From contig DATNEW010000023.1 in assembly GCA_035606695.1 (NCBI GenBank), positions 118,275 through 182,274 on the forward strand: a stretch of DNA of 64,000 nt. Reading direction: 5' to 3'. Numbering within the stretch: the stretch's first letter is position 1; each line of letters starts with the position of its first letter. Shown in pieces: positions 37,885 to 45,907 of the stretch. The notes below the pieces were generated by a model. It was given only the letters and a program-made list of their open reading frames with translations. It did no database searches and had not been told where the DNA came from. This DNA is from Gemmatimonadaceae bacterium. GTDB lineage: Bacteria > Gemmatimonadota > Gemmatimonadetes > Gemmatimonadales > Gemmatimonadaceae. The position numbers and the translations under genes are program-made.

Positions 37885-38487
37885 ATGATCGATCCCGCAC
37901 CGGTCGTTCTCGAGGGTCGCGGAATTCGTCTCGAGCCGTTGACGCCGGCGCACGCATCCGCGCTTGGCGTCGCGGCCTCCGACGGCAAGTTGTGGGAATT
38001 GTGGTATACCTCGGTGCCGCGCCCCGACGAGTGCGACGCGTACATCGCGACGGCGCTCGACGGACTCGAGGCCGGCCACATGCTGCCGTGGGCCGTTCGC
38101 GAGCTGACGACCAACGAGATCATCGGCACGACGCGGTATCACGATATCGTGAAGCCGGTCGATCGCGTCGAAATCGGCTGGACATGGTACGCGCAACGCT
38201 GGCAGCGCAGCCGCGTGAACACGACCTGCAAGCTGCTCCTGCTCGCGCACGCCTTCGATACGCTCGGCTGCGCGATGGTGGGGCTTCGCACCGACAATTT
38301 CAATTTCCGTTCACAACGCGCGATCGCGGGACTTGGCGCGAAGATGGACGGCGTCCTGCGCCATCATCAAGCGCGGCGCGACGGCACGGTGCGAGACTCG
38401 GTGATGTTCAGCATTCTCAAAAGCGAGTGGCCGGACGTCAAGCGGCACCTGGAGCTGCGGTTGGCGCGCAATACGTCCGCGTCATAA
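37885..38487 (+). CDS. GNAT-family N-acetyltransferase
   Basis: A 200-aa acetyltransferase of RimJ/RimL style. It starts with VVLEGRGIRLEPLTPAHASAL (beta-1/alpha-1), then AVRELTTNEIIGTTRYHDI (beta-4), EIGWTWYAQRWQRSRVNTTCKLLLLAHAFDTLGCAMVGLRTDNFNFRS split across the acetyl-CoA and dimer segments. The order EIGWTW...W...NTTCKLLLLAHAF...LRTDNFNFRSQRAIAGLGA is typical. The acceptor substrate is unknown (peptide amino groups or antibiotics are possible). Confidence 0.88.
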   Translation: MIDPAPVVLEGRGIRLEPLTPAHASALGVAASDGKLWELWYTSVPRPDECDAYIATALDGLEAGHMLPWAVRELTTNEIIGTTRYHDIVKPVDRVEIGWTWYAQRWQRSRVNTTCKLLLLAHAFDTLGCAMVGLRTDNFNFRSQRAIAGLGAKMDGVLRHHQARRDGTVRDSVMFSILKSEWPDVKRHLELRLARNTSAS

Positions 38488-38490
38488 CGT

Positions 38491-39180
38491 TCAACGAATC
38501 GTCTGCTCGAAGACGAAGCGGAATTCGGTCCAGTGCGGGTGCGCGATCGAATAGACGTGCGTCGAGCTGATGGGTGTTTCGCCCGTCGAATCCTGGCGAA
38601 AACGATTGATCGTTTCCAGCGCGCGCACGCGTGACGCGGACTCCTCGAGCTCGACGTAGAAGCGGTGACGCTCGCCGCGCGTTCCGAATGCCGCCGCGAT
38701 CGAGCCCACTGGAACGCTCTGCTTGCCCCAGATCACACCGCCGCCGAGCATGAGTCGCACGAATTCGCTGCTCCAACTCGGGGGCGTGGCGACGCCAACG
38801 CGCAGCCTCGAATCGACGAATTGGTCTTCCGGCACGTCGCGATCGTAATCGGGACCGGACCGTGCCTCGAAGACGCCGTTGCCGAGTGGGATCGGCGCGG
38901 GAATGACCAAGTCGCAGCCGAACAGTTGCGGCACGTTCGTGTACCGCGTGCTTGCCTCGAGATTGAGCCAGGCGCGCGGACGGAAGACCACCATCCCGCC
39001 GGCATTCAGCGCCAAATCGTCGCTCGCCGGCTTGCCGCAGCGGGAGCCAAAGGCATCGGGCACGCTCTGAGCACCGACGGACGCACCAACGCTCCAGCGC
39101 GACGTCGGACCGGTCGCTTGCGCGTGCGCGGCGCCGAGCGCGGCCGCGACACACATCGGAAGGATCAGCGTCATCTTCAT
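38491..39180 (-). CDS. Probable outer-membrane beta-barrel protein
   Basis: A 229-aa exported protein. Signal sequence MKMTLILPMCVAAALGAAHAQ, then alternating beta-strands (SRWSVGASVGAQSVP, LALNAGGMVVFRPRAWLNLEASTRYTN, RHRFYVELEESA) and a C-terminal strand FRFVFEQTIR. One disulfide may form (RCGKP, FGCDLV). I take ATG at 39180 (MKMTL) because it starts the signal. It is converging with the GNAT gene; the stop codons are only 3 bp apart. Confidence 0.65.
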   Translation of the reverse strand: MKMTLILPMCVAAALGAAHAQATGPTSRWSVGASVGAQSVPDAFGSRCGKPASDDLALNAGGMVVFRPRAWLNLEASTRYTNVPQLFGCDLVIPAPIPLGNGVFEARSGPDYDRDVPEDQFVDSRLRVGVATPPSWSSEFVRLMLGGGVIWGKQSVPVGSIAAAFGTRGERHRFYVELEESASRVRALETINRFRQDSTGETPISSTHVYSIAHPHWTEFRFVFEQTIR

Positions 39181-39231
39181 GTGACGCCAAACGCCGCGAC
39201 GCGCACGAACGTCACCGAGCGCGCAAGACAA

Positions 39232-39259
39232 ACGGCCGCCTCGGATTCAAGGCGGCCGT
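39232..39259 (-). terminator. Intrinsic terminator after the M30-like peptidase
   Basis: On the minus strand ACGGCCGCCT/AGGCGGCCGT forms a perfect 10-bp stem, followed by TTTGTCTTG. It lies about 35 bp after the stop of the gene at 39293. Confidence 0.78.
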
Positions 39260-39292
39260 CGTCGTGGTCGTCCGAACGGCGTCATGGCGTCG

Positions 39293-41803
39293 TCACTTCG
39301 TCCGCACCAGCATGAAGTCCATGTTCGGCGGCACCGCCTGCCCTTGCGACGTCGCCGCGACACTCGCGGCCGCACCCGCGCCGACGCCAAAGCGCACGTA
39401 CGCCGCACCACCGCCGACGATCGTGATCGTCGCCGGCGTGCCCGCAACCAGCGGATTCGTCACGAGCGGAAACTTCTTCGTCGACAGTCCCGGATAAATG
39501 CTCCGGAAATTCCAGCTCGGCTGCGTGTACTGCGCGGGCACCGCGAAGCCGATGTCATCCAGGAAATTCGCCACCGACCAGTTGCGCGTGTTCGTCACGA
39601 TGTCGCCGAACACCGCGTTGAAGTTCGCTTCGCCACTCGTCGTGCTGTTGACGAGCGCGAACCACGTGTTGCGTTGATTACCACCCTTCTGATCGGCCGA
39701 GTAGCGCAGAAGCGACCAGATGGCGCCGCGCATGGCGAGACCATCCATCAGCGAGTACGGCGAATTCGCCGCGGTGGCGCTCAGGTACGTGCTGAATCGC
39801 CCGAAGTTTTGCGATTCATCATTGTTGAATGCGGTCACCTGCGCCTGGCTCGATTGCAGGCGCGGGAGATCGATGTTCTGCAATGGGCCGTTGCCCGCCT
39901 GATGGAAGTACAACAACTCTTCGGCGATATGACTAAGGCCCTCGTTGAGCCAGACTTCCTCGAGCGAAGCGGCGTTGTTCACGTAAATACGCCGGCCCGC
40001 GTTGATCAGATGCTGGAACTCGTGCACGAGCGTCGGCTCGACGAGACTCGCCACGAATGACTTGTTCGTGTAGTTGCCGTTGATCGTGCTGTTCGGATCG
40101 GGCACCGGCATGTAGAACATCTCGCCTTCGTTGCTCGCGGTGCAGCCGCCGGTCGTCGCCGGAAAGAGATCGCGCGCCGCGAAGAGACCGCCGATCACGC
40201 CGCCGACCGGTCCGGGAATCTGATTGACGCCCGTCGTGAAGAAGATGCCAAGGCGTCCGTTGCCGTCGATGTCGGTCGGCGCGCCGAAGTTCGTCGTGTC
40301 GAGCGCAAAGCCCAGCGTGTCGAACGTTGCCGCGAACGCGGCGAGCTCGGCATCGCTGTAACCGCCGGCCGGCGCCTGGGTGTCGAGGAACACGATCGCG
40401 TGCGTCGTCACCGCGACGACGCGCGCCTGATGCAGAGTCTTGGGATCGCTGCAGGTGTTGCCGCTGACGTTCGCGTTGAGTGAGACGACGCTGCCAAGCG
40501 ACGGGGTCGATGGCACGCCCGTGATGAACGCGCGCGGCATGCGGCCACGTGCGCGCAACGAACCGATGTCGCGCAGCTCCCGCGCGCGGAACGCCGGCTC
40601 GACGCTGCGAATCGTCGCGGGGCGAAGGCCCGTCGCACGCAGTACGCTGGACGGCACGAGGCTCGGCGATGCGGTCACGGCAACCGTTCCGGTCGACGAC
40701 AGCTCGATCTGCGTCGTCGTCGACGCGAGGCTCGAATGATTGAACGGAATCAGCGCGAACTCCGCCGCCGATCCGCCGCCGCTGACGCAGAGCGCCGCGA
40801 CCTGCGCCGCGGTCAACGTGCGGACGTCGCCGAGCGCCGGTTGCAGCGCCGAGGCAGGCGTGCAGGACGGCGTGGCAGGTTGCGTGGGAGCGGGCGCGGT
40901 GACGGTCACGGTCGCCGACGCGGACTTGCCTTCACTGGTGGCGACGATCGTTGTCGTGCCGGCGGCTATCGCTTGCACCGTCCCTGTTGGCGACACGCTC
41001 GCCTTCGTCGGATCGGAGCTGGACCACGTGACCTGGCGGCCAGTGAGCGTGTTGCCGCTCGCGTCACGAACCGTGACGCTCATCAATTGCGTGCCGCCGA
41101 TATTGAGCGACACGTTCGCCGGCGAAATCGACACGCTCGCGACGGGCACCGTCGTTACCGTGAACGTGGCTTGTCCGGAGTGACCATCGATGCGGCCGGT
41201 AATGGTCGTCGTGCCCGGCGAGAGCGCGGTAATGACGCCGGTCGAATCGATCGTCGCGACGACCGTGTTCGACGACGACCACGTTACGCCGCCGCTCGGG
41301 ATGGTCGCGCCGGTCTGGTCGATCGCGGCGGCACTGGCCTGTACCTTCTGGCCCTGAATGGCCGTCGATGCGGAAAGTGTGATGATCACGCCCGATATCG
41401 TCGGTCCGACGATGACGGTGATCGTCGCGCTGCCGGTCTTGCCGCCGGACGATGCCGTGATCACCGCGGTGCCCGCGCCCGTCGCGGTGATCGTGCCGCT
41501 CGCGCTCACCGTAGCGACGCTGGTGTTGCTCGAGGCCCAGGTGACGTCGCTCAATGTCGTAGCCGCACCGTTTTGATCCAGACCCGTTGCGGTGGCCGTT
41601 GCGGTCTGTCCGAGTTGCAGCGTCGCCGCGCTGAGCGTGACGTTGATGCTCGACAGCACCGACGACGGCGGCGTTGGCGTGGTTGGCGGAACGACGCCGT
41701 TGTTGCCGCTGCCGCCGCCGGACCCGCAGGCGGACGCAGCCATGATGAGGGCGGCGCACGCGAGGTGCGCACCGCGCCGGAGCGTGGAGATGCGAATCGA
41801 CAT
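39293..41803 (-). CDS. Lipoprotein metallopeptidase with BIG2-like Ig domains (M30/hyicolysin-like)
   Basis: An 836-aa surface protein. A lipoprotein signal (IMAASACGSGGG) is followed by a linker and three tandem BIG2-type Ig-like domains (about 45-300; each ends in a pattern like TITATGAGTAVITASSGGKTGSATITV). After a hinge comes a peptidase domain with VHEFQHLINAGRR (HExxH-type, first His, Glu, and second His) and downstream NEGLSHIAEELL, the arrangement of M30-like zinc peptidases. NVSGNTCSDP and CTASNEGEM could form disulfides. Start ATG at 41803. A terminator follows. It likely degrades proteins or glycoproteins outside the cell. Confidence 0.85.
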   Translation of the reverse strand: MSIRISTLRRGAHLACAALIMAASACGSGGGSGNNGVVPPTTPTPPSSVLSSINVTLSAATLQLGQTATATATGLDQNGAATTLSDVTWASSNTSVATVSASGTITATGAGTAVITASSGGKTGSATITVIVGPTISGVIITLSASTAIQGQKVQASAAAIDQTGATIPSGGVTWSSSNTVVATIDSTGVITALSPGTTTITGRIDGHSGQATFTVTTVPVASVSISPANVSLNIGGTQLMSVTVRDASGNTLTGRQVTWSSSDPTKASVSPTGTVQAIAAGTTTIVATSEGKSASATVTVTAPAPTQPATPSCTPASALQPALGDVRTLTAAQVAALCVSGGGSAAEFALIPFNHSSLASTTTQIELSSTGTVAVTASPSLVPSSVLRATGLRPATIRSVEPAFRARELRDIGSLRARGRMPRAFITGVPSTPSLGSVVSLNANVSGNTCSDPKTLHQARVVAVTTHAIVFLDTQAPAGGYSDAELAAFAATFDTLGFALDTTNFGAPTDIDGNGRLGIFFTTGVNQIPGPVGGVIGGLFAARDLFPATTGGCTASNEGEMFYMPVPDPNSTINGNYTNKSFVASLVEPTLVHEFQHLINAGRRIYVNNAASLEEVWLNEGLSHIAEELLYFHQAGNGPLQNIDLPRLQSSQAQVTAFNNDESQNFGRFSTYLSATAANSPYSLMDGLAMRGAIWSLLRYSADQKGGNQRNTWFALVNSTTSGEANFNAVFGDIVTNTRNWSVANFLDDIGFAVPAQYTQPSWNFRSIYPGLSTKKFPLVTNPLVAGTPATITIVGGGAAYVRFGVGAGAAASVAATSQGQAVPPNMDFMLVRTK

Positions 41804-41884
41804 GACGCACCCAAAGGCAAATCAGGTGCTCGTGAAGCGCCGTGCTACGAAAGTTTTGTGGCGGTCGTCGGCCCGAGCGGCCCC

Positions 41885-41915
41885 TGTCATCCCGAGCCGA
41901 CGGCGAGGAATGACA
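41885..41915. repeat. Family A mini-copy
   Basis: TGTCATCCCGAGCCG followed by ACGGCGAGGAATGACA has both family A termini and almost no interior. Confidence 0.7.
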
Positions 41916-41917
41916 GG

Positions 41918-42967
41918 CTAGCGCATCTCTTCCGTCAGCTGCCGGATCAGCTCGGCGGCGCCGATCCTTCGCGCCAGGCGTACGCCCTGCCCCGCCCACA
42001 ACGACAGAAACTCGGCGCGATCCCGCTGGGCCGCCGCGACGCGCATCGGTCGCGTCAGAGAATTCTGGTGAGGATATGCTAATATCGCCCCGGGGGCATC
42101 CTCGAGCTCCGTCATCGCGCGATTGACGATGCCCCGCGCCGGGCGGCCGGAGAAGGCGCGCGTGACGCGCGTCGAATCCTCGGGCGCCGTGAGAATCGCT
42201 CGCTTGTACGACTCGGCGATACCGCATTCGCGCGTCGTCAGAAAGGCGGTGCCCATCTGCACTGCCGCGGCGCCGAGCGCGAGCGCGGCGGCGATGCCCC
42301 GGCCGGTCATGATGCCGCCCGACGCGATCACCGGAATGCGCGCCGCCTGCACGATCTGCGGGACGAGCGCCATCGTACCGATCATCGAGGACTCGAACGA
42401 ACCGGCGAACGTGCCCCGATGCGCGCCGGCCTCGCTGCCCTGAGCGACCACGGCATCGGCGCCGCTGCGTTCGATGAGAATCGCTTCCTGCACCGTCGTC
42501 GCGGTGCCGATGACGAAGACGCCGCGCGATTTGAGGGCGCGCATCGCCTGCTCGGGCAGCAGCCCGAACGTGAAGCTGAACACGCTCGCCTCGGTCGCGA
42601 GCGCGGCAACGAGCTGCTCCTCGAACGCGAACGTTGGCGGCGTCGGCCCAGTCGGCGGATCGATGCCGAGCTCGCGGTGATACACCGAAAGCTGTTTGAG
42701 GGCGGGTTCCAACTCGCTCGGCGCCGGCGGCGGCGGCGCGTCGACCGGCGCAAAGAGGTTGATCGCGAATGGCCGCTGCGTCAGCTCGCGAATGGCCGCC
42801 GCCTCGCGCGCGATCTGCTCGGGCGGCATGTACGCCGCGCCGATCGAGCCGAGCGCTCGCGCGCTGCTCACGGCGCCGACGAGCGCGGGCGGTGTCGCGC
42901 TCGCGCCGCCCATGGGCGCCTGGATGATGGGATGAAGGAGGTGCAGCCGGTCGGTGAGCGCGGTCAT
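41918..42967 (-). CDS. Nitronate monooxygenase (2-nitropropane dioxygenase family)
   Basis: A 349-aa FMN-binding TIM-barrel enzyme. It starts at MTALTDRLHLLHPIIQAPMGG, then GSIGAAYMPPEQIA, FAINLFAP, SFTFGLLP, GTATTVQEAI, GADAVVAQGSEAGAHRG (FMN loop), VIASGGIMTGRGIAAALALGAAAVQMGTAFL (phosphate-binding loop) and ECGIAESYKRA. These match the NMO/NPD family, which oxidises alkyl nitronates; some members have other substrates. ATG at 42967 is chosen as the usual N-terminus. The gene is divergent from the CocE gene, 85 bp away. A family A mini-copy lies just after the stop. Confidence 0.9.
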   Translation of the reverse strand: MTALTDRLHLLHPIIQAPMGGASATPPALVGAVSSARALGSIGAAYMPPEQIAREAAAIRELTQRPFAINLFAPVDAPPPPAPSELEPALKQLSVYHRELGIDPPTGPTPPTFAFEEQLVAALATEASVFSFTFGLLPEQAMRALKSRGVFVIGTATTVQEAILIERSGADAVVAQGSEAGAHRGTFAGSFESSMIGTMALVPQIVQAARIPVIASGGIMTGRGIAAALALGAAAVQMGTAFLTTRECGIAESYKRAILTAPEDSTRVTRAFSGRPARGIVNRAMTELEDAPGAILAYPHQNSLTRPMRVAAAQRDRAEFLSLWAGQGVRLARRIGAAELIRQLTEEMR

Positions 42968-43052
42968 GGCGAAACGGTCAGGTATGATCGAAATCTGGCG
43001 AGGACCCACCCCGCGCCACCACTTTGAAGCATCCAAACTGCCAGGAATCGCA

Positions 43053-44972
43053 ATGCGTGTACGTAGTGTACGTATAGCTGCCGCGCTGCTCGCCGCCGCA
43101 ACCGCCGCTCGCGGCGTTCATGCGCAAGTGCCGACCCTGCCGAGCGAGACGCCGGCGACCGTGAAGGCGACGAACGCCGGGTTCGACTATGAGCGCCGCG
43201 ACGTGATGATCCCGATGCGCGACGGAGTGAAGCTCCACACCGTCATTCTGGTTCCGAAGGGAGCTCGCAACGCGCCGATTCTGTTGACGCGCACGCCGTA
43301 CGACGCCACCGCGCTCACGACGCACACACAGAGCGCGCATCTCGCGTCGAGTCTGCAAGGCTACGACAACGCGGTCGACGTCATCATCGGCGGCGGGTAC
43401 ATCCGCGTCGTGCAGGACGTTCGCGGCAAGTACGGCTCCGAGGGCGACTTCGTGATGAATCGCCCATTGGTCGGGCCGCTCAATCCGACCAAGGTGGATG
43501 AATCGACGGACACCTACGACTCGATCGACTGGCTGGTCAAGAACGTTCCGGAGTCGAACGGCCGGGTGGGGGAATTAGGGATCTCATATGACGGGTTCGA
43601 GCCGTTGATGGCGATCATCAACCCGCACCCGGCGCTCAAGGTGTCGATCCCGATGAACCCGATGGTCGACGGCTGGATGGGCGACGACTGGTTCCACAAC
43701 GGCGCGTTCCGCGAACAGAACATGCCGTACATCTACGAGCAGGAGGCGATGCGCGACAACAGCGCGAAGTGGTGGACCACCGCCTTCGACGACTGGGACG
43801 TCTTCATGCGCGCGGGTTCGGCGGGCGAGCTGGGTCGCGAGCGCGGGCTCGAGCAGGTGGGCTTCTGGAAGAAGGTGCTGGAGCATCCGTCGTACGATTC
43901 GTGGTGGCAGGAACAAGCCATGGACAAGATCCTCGGGCGTCTGCCGCTGAGCGTGCCGGTGATGATCGTGCACAGCCTGTGGGATCAGGAAGACATTTAC
44001 GGCGCGCAGGCGGTGTATCGGGCGATCGAGCCCAAGGACGTGAACAACGACAAGGTGTTTCTGGTCATGGGTCCGTGGCATCACGGCCAGGAGATCGACG
44101 ACGGGAGCACGCTGGGGGCGCTGCGGTGGGACAGCAACACTTCGCGCACGTTCATGCGGGACATGTTGTTACCATTTTTGAATCAGTATTTACAGAACAA
44201 CGCGCCGAGGGCGAACGTGGCACCCGTCACGGTGTTCGAGACCGGCACGAACGAGTGGCGGCGAATGAACGCGTGGCCGCCGCCGGAATCGAAGCCGACG
44301 CCGTTATATCTCGAGCCGGGACTGAAAGTGGGCTTCAACTCGCCTTCGGGCGGCGCGGCGTTCGACGAGTACGTGTCCGATCCCGCGAAGCCGGTTCCCT
44401 TCCGTCGGCGTCCGGCGCAGCCGATCGGATATGATTTGCCGCTCACGTGGCCCGAGTGGCTCGTCGACGATCAGCGCGAGCAGTCGGGCCGGCCGGATGT
44501 GCTGGCGTTCGAGTCAGACGTGCTCACGCAGCCGGTGCACATCGCGGGACCGCCGATCGCGAATCTGATTGCGTCGACGACAGGCACTGATGCCGACTGG
44601 GTCGTGAAGTTGATCGACGTGTATCCCGACGAGGTCGCGGGGCAGCCGGCGATGGGCGGATATCAACTGCCGATCGCGATGGACATCTTCCGCGGCCGCT
44701 ATCGCGAGAGCTTCGAGACGCCGAAGGCGATCGCGCCGAACGTGCCGCTCACGTATCGCTTCGCGCTGCCGAACGCGGACCACGTGTTCCTGCCGGGGCA
44801 TCGCATCATGGTGCAGGTGCAGTCGAGCTGGTTCCCGCTCTACGATCGCAATCCGCAGACGTTCGTGCCGAATATTTTCTGGGCGAAGCCGGGCGACTAT
44901 CAGAAGGCGACGATGCGCGTGTATCACACGGCGGGGCAGGCGAGTTTTGTGGAGTTGCCGGTTGTGAAGTAG
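43053..44972 (+). CDS. CocE/NonD-family secreted hydrolase (X-Pro dipeptidyl-peptidase fold)
   Basis: A 639-aa exported serine hydrolase. Signal peptide (RIAAALLAAATAARGVHAQ), alpha/beta-hydrolase domain (VMIPMRDGVKLHTVILVPKG, QDVRGKYGSEG, nucleophile Ser178 in GISYDG, Asp in LWDQEDIYG, His in GPWHHGQ), then the C-terminal jelly-roll domain typical of the PepX_C part. The order and the G-x-S-Y-x-G motif place it in the S15/CocE group. It could release X-Pro dipeptides or hydrolyse acyl/ester substrates. ATG at 43053 has AGGAA upstream. It is divergent to the nitronate monooxygenase gene. Confidence 0.9.
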   Translation: MRVRSVRIAAALLAAATAARGVHAQVPTLPSETPATVKATNAGFDYERRDVMIPMRDGVKLHTVILVPKGARNAPILLTRTPYDATALTTHTQSAHLASSLQGYDNAVDVIIGGGYIRVVQDVRGKYGSEGDFVMNRPLVGPLNPTKVDESTDTYDSIDWLVKNVPESNGRVGELGISYDGFEPLMAIINPHPALKVSIPMNPMVDGWMGDDWFHNGAFREQNMPYIYEQEAMRDNSAKWWTTAFDDWDVFMRAGSAGELGRERGLEQVGFWKKVLEHPSYDSWWQEQAMDKILGRLPLSVPVMIVHSLWDQEDIYGAQAVYRAIEPKDVNNDKVFLVMGPWHHGQEIDDGSTLGALRWDSNTSRTFMRDMLLPFLNQYLQNNAPRANVAPVTVFETGTNEWRRMNAWPPPESKPTPLYLEPGLKVGFNSPSGGAAFDEYVSDPAKPVPFRRRPAQPIGYDLPLTWPEWLVDDQREQSGRPDVLAFESDVLTQPVHIAGPPIANLIASTTGTDADWVVKLIDVYPDEVAGQPAMGGYQLPIAMDIFRGRYRESFETPKAIAPNVPLTYRFALPNADHVFLPGHRIMVQVQSSWFPLYDRNPQTFVPNIFWAKPGDYQKATMRVYHTAGQASFVELPVVK

Positions 44973-45000
44973 CGGGCGTGTGGGCGTGTGGGCGAAAGAG

Positions 45001-45094
45001 CGTCATCCCGAGCGGAGCGAGGGATCTAGCATCCCGATAGAGAGACCTGTCACTCGGTCCGGACGCCAGATTCCTCGCATGCGCTCGGAATGAC
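45001..45094. repeat. Family A palindromic repeat, copy with both arms
   Basis: CGTCATCCCGAGCGGAGCGAGGG...GATCTAGC pairs with GCTCGGAATGACAG at the far end. It separates the CocE gene from the PEBP gene, and is preceded by short GGGCGTGT repeats. Confidence 0.8.
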
Positions 45095-45096
45095 AG

Positions 45097-45639
45097 CTAG
45101 TGCCCGAACTTCGCCTCGAGCTTTCCTGTCGCCAGCACGTGCCCGCGCATCATGAAGATCAACGTCGCGCCGTGCGCCTTGTCGCCGGCGCCGTCGACCT
45201 TGTCGACGTCGAGCGCGTACACCGTGAAGATGTAGCGATGCTTGCCGTCGCCCTTCGGAGGACATGGACCGCCGTAGCCGGTCATACCGTAGTCCGACGT
45301 GGCGCTCTTACCGCCCTTCGGCGCGTCTTTGCCGTCGCTGGAATCGATCGACGTGACGTTGCCTGGAATATCGAACGCGACCCAGTGCCAGAAGCCCGAG
45401 CCGGTGGGCGCATCGGGATCGAAGCACGTGATCGCGTAGCTCTTGGTTCCCTCGGGTGCTCCGCTCCAGGCGAGTTGCGGCGATTTGTTCTTGCCGCCGC
45501 ACCCGGTGAAGACGAAGTCGAGCGGAATGTCGCCGCCTTCGGTGAACGAACTACTGGTTACGCGCAGCGGAGCGTCGTTCTTCGGTTTGTCCGGTGAGCG
45601 AACGGTGACGGTGGATGCGTTGGCGGTGGTCGTGGGCAT
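45097..45639 (-). CDS. PEBP-family (YbhB/YbcL-like) protein
   Basis: A 180-aa cytoplasmic protein with the phosphatidylethanolamine-binding fold. Signatures: FTCGGKNKSPQL-like FTGCGGKNKSPQLAWSGAPEG, DPDAPTGSGFWHW, and GYGGPCPPKGDGKHRYIFTVYAL, which carry the ligand-pocket residues (Asp, His, Pro). Function of bacterial members is poorly known. ATG at 45639 is well placed. Family A repeats lie directly before the stop side of the gene. It is monocistronic as far as can be seen. Confidence 0.93.
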   Translation of the reverse strand: MPTTTANASTVTVRSPDKPKNDAPLRVTSSSFTEGGDIPLDFVFTGCGGKNKSPQLAWSGAPEGTKSYAITCFDPDAPTGSGFWHWVAFDIPGNVTSIDSSDGKDAPKGGKSATSDYGMTGYGGPCPPKGDGKHRYIFTVYALDVDKVDGAGDKAHGATLIFMMRGHVLATGKLEAKFGH

Positions 45640-45754
45640 GGTTGGTTGTTCCTCGGGTCAGATGAGCGACATCTTGAAATACTATAGGGCCCTCTGAGAT
45701 TCCCGGCTGTTGGGCTCGACAAGATCCGAGTAAAGATCTCGGTGTCGGAACACA

Positions 45755-45889
45755 AATCGCGCTACGACCAGATCTGACAACATCTGACAAGATCTGTTGA
45801 GACGACCACCGTTATCGCGCCCGGACGCTGCAAGGCCGTCCAGATCTGGTCAGATTTTGTCTGTTCTTGTCGTGGTGATAGCGCTGTTT
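45755..45889. repeat. Family B inverted repeat, AGATCTG type, copy 2
   Basis: Left arm AATCGCGCTACGACC then AGATCTGACA-ACATCTGACA-AGATCTG in exact 10-bp steps. Right arm CAGATCTGGTCAGATTTTGT and TCGTGGTGATAGCGCTGTT inverts it. It lies between the PEBP and permease genes. Confidence 0.8.
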
Positions 45890-45907
45890 AGCACCAGTCA
45901 GATTTCG

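Noticed and set aside
10721..45870. CRISPR-like arrays from AGATCTGAC repeats
   Set aside because: Units are only 10 bp with no spacers and occur in inverted arms; no cas genes are present.
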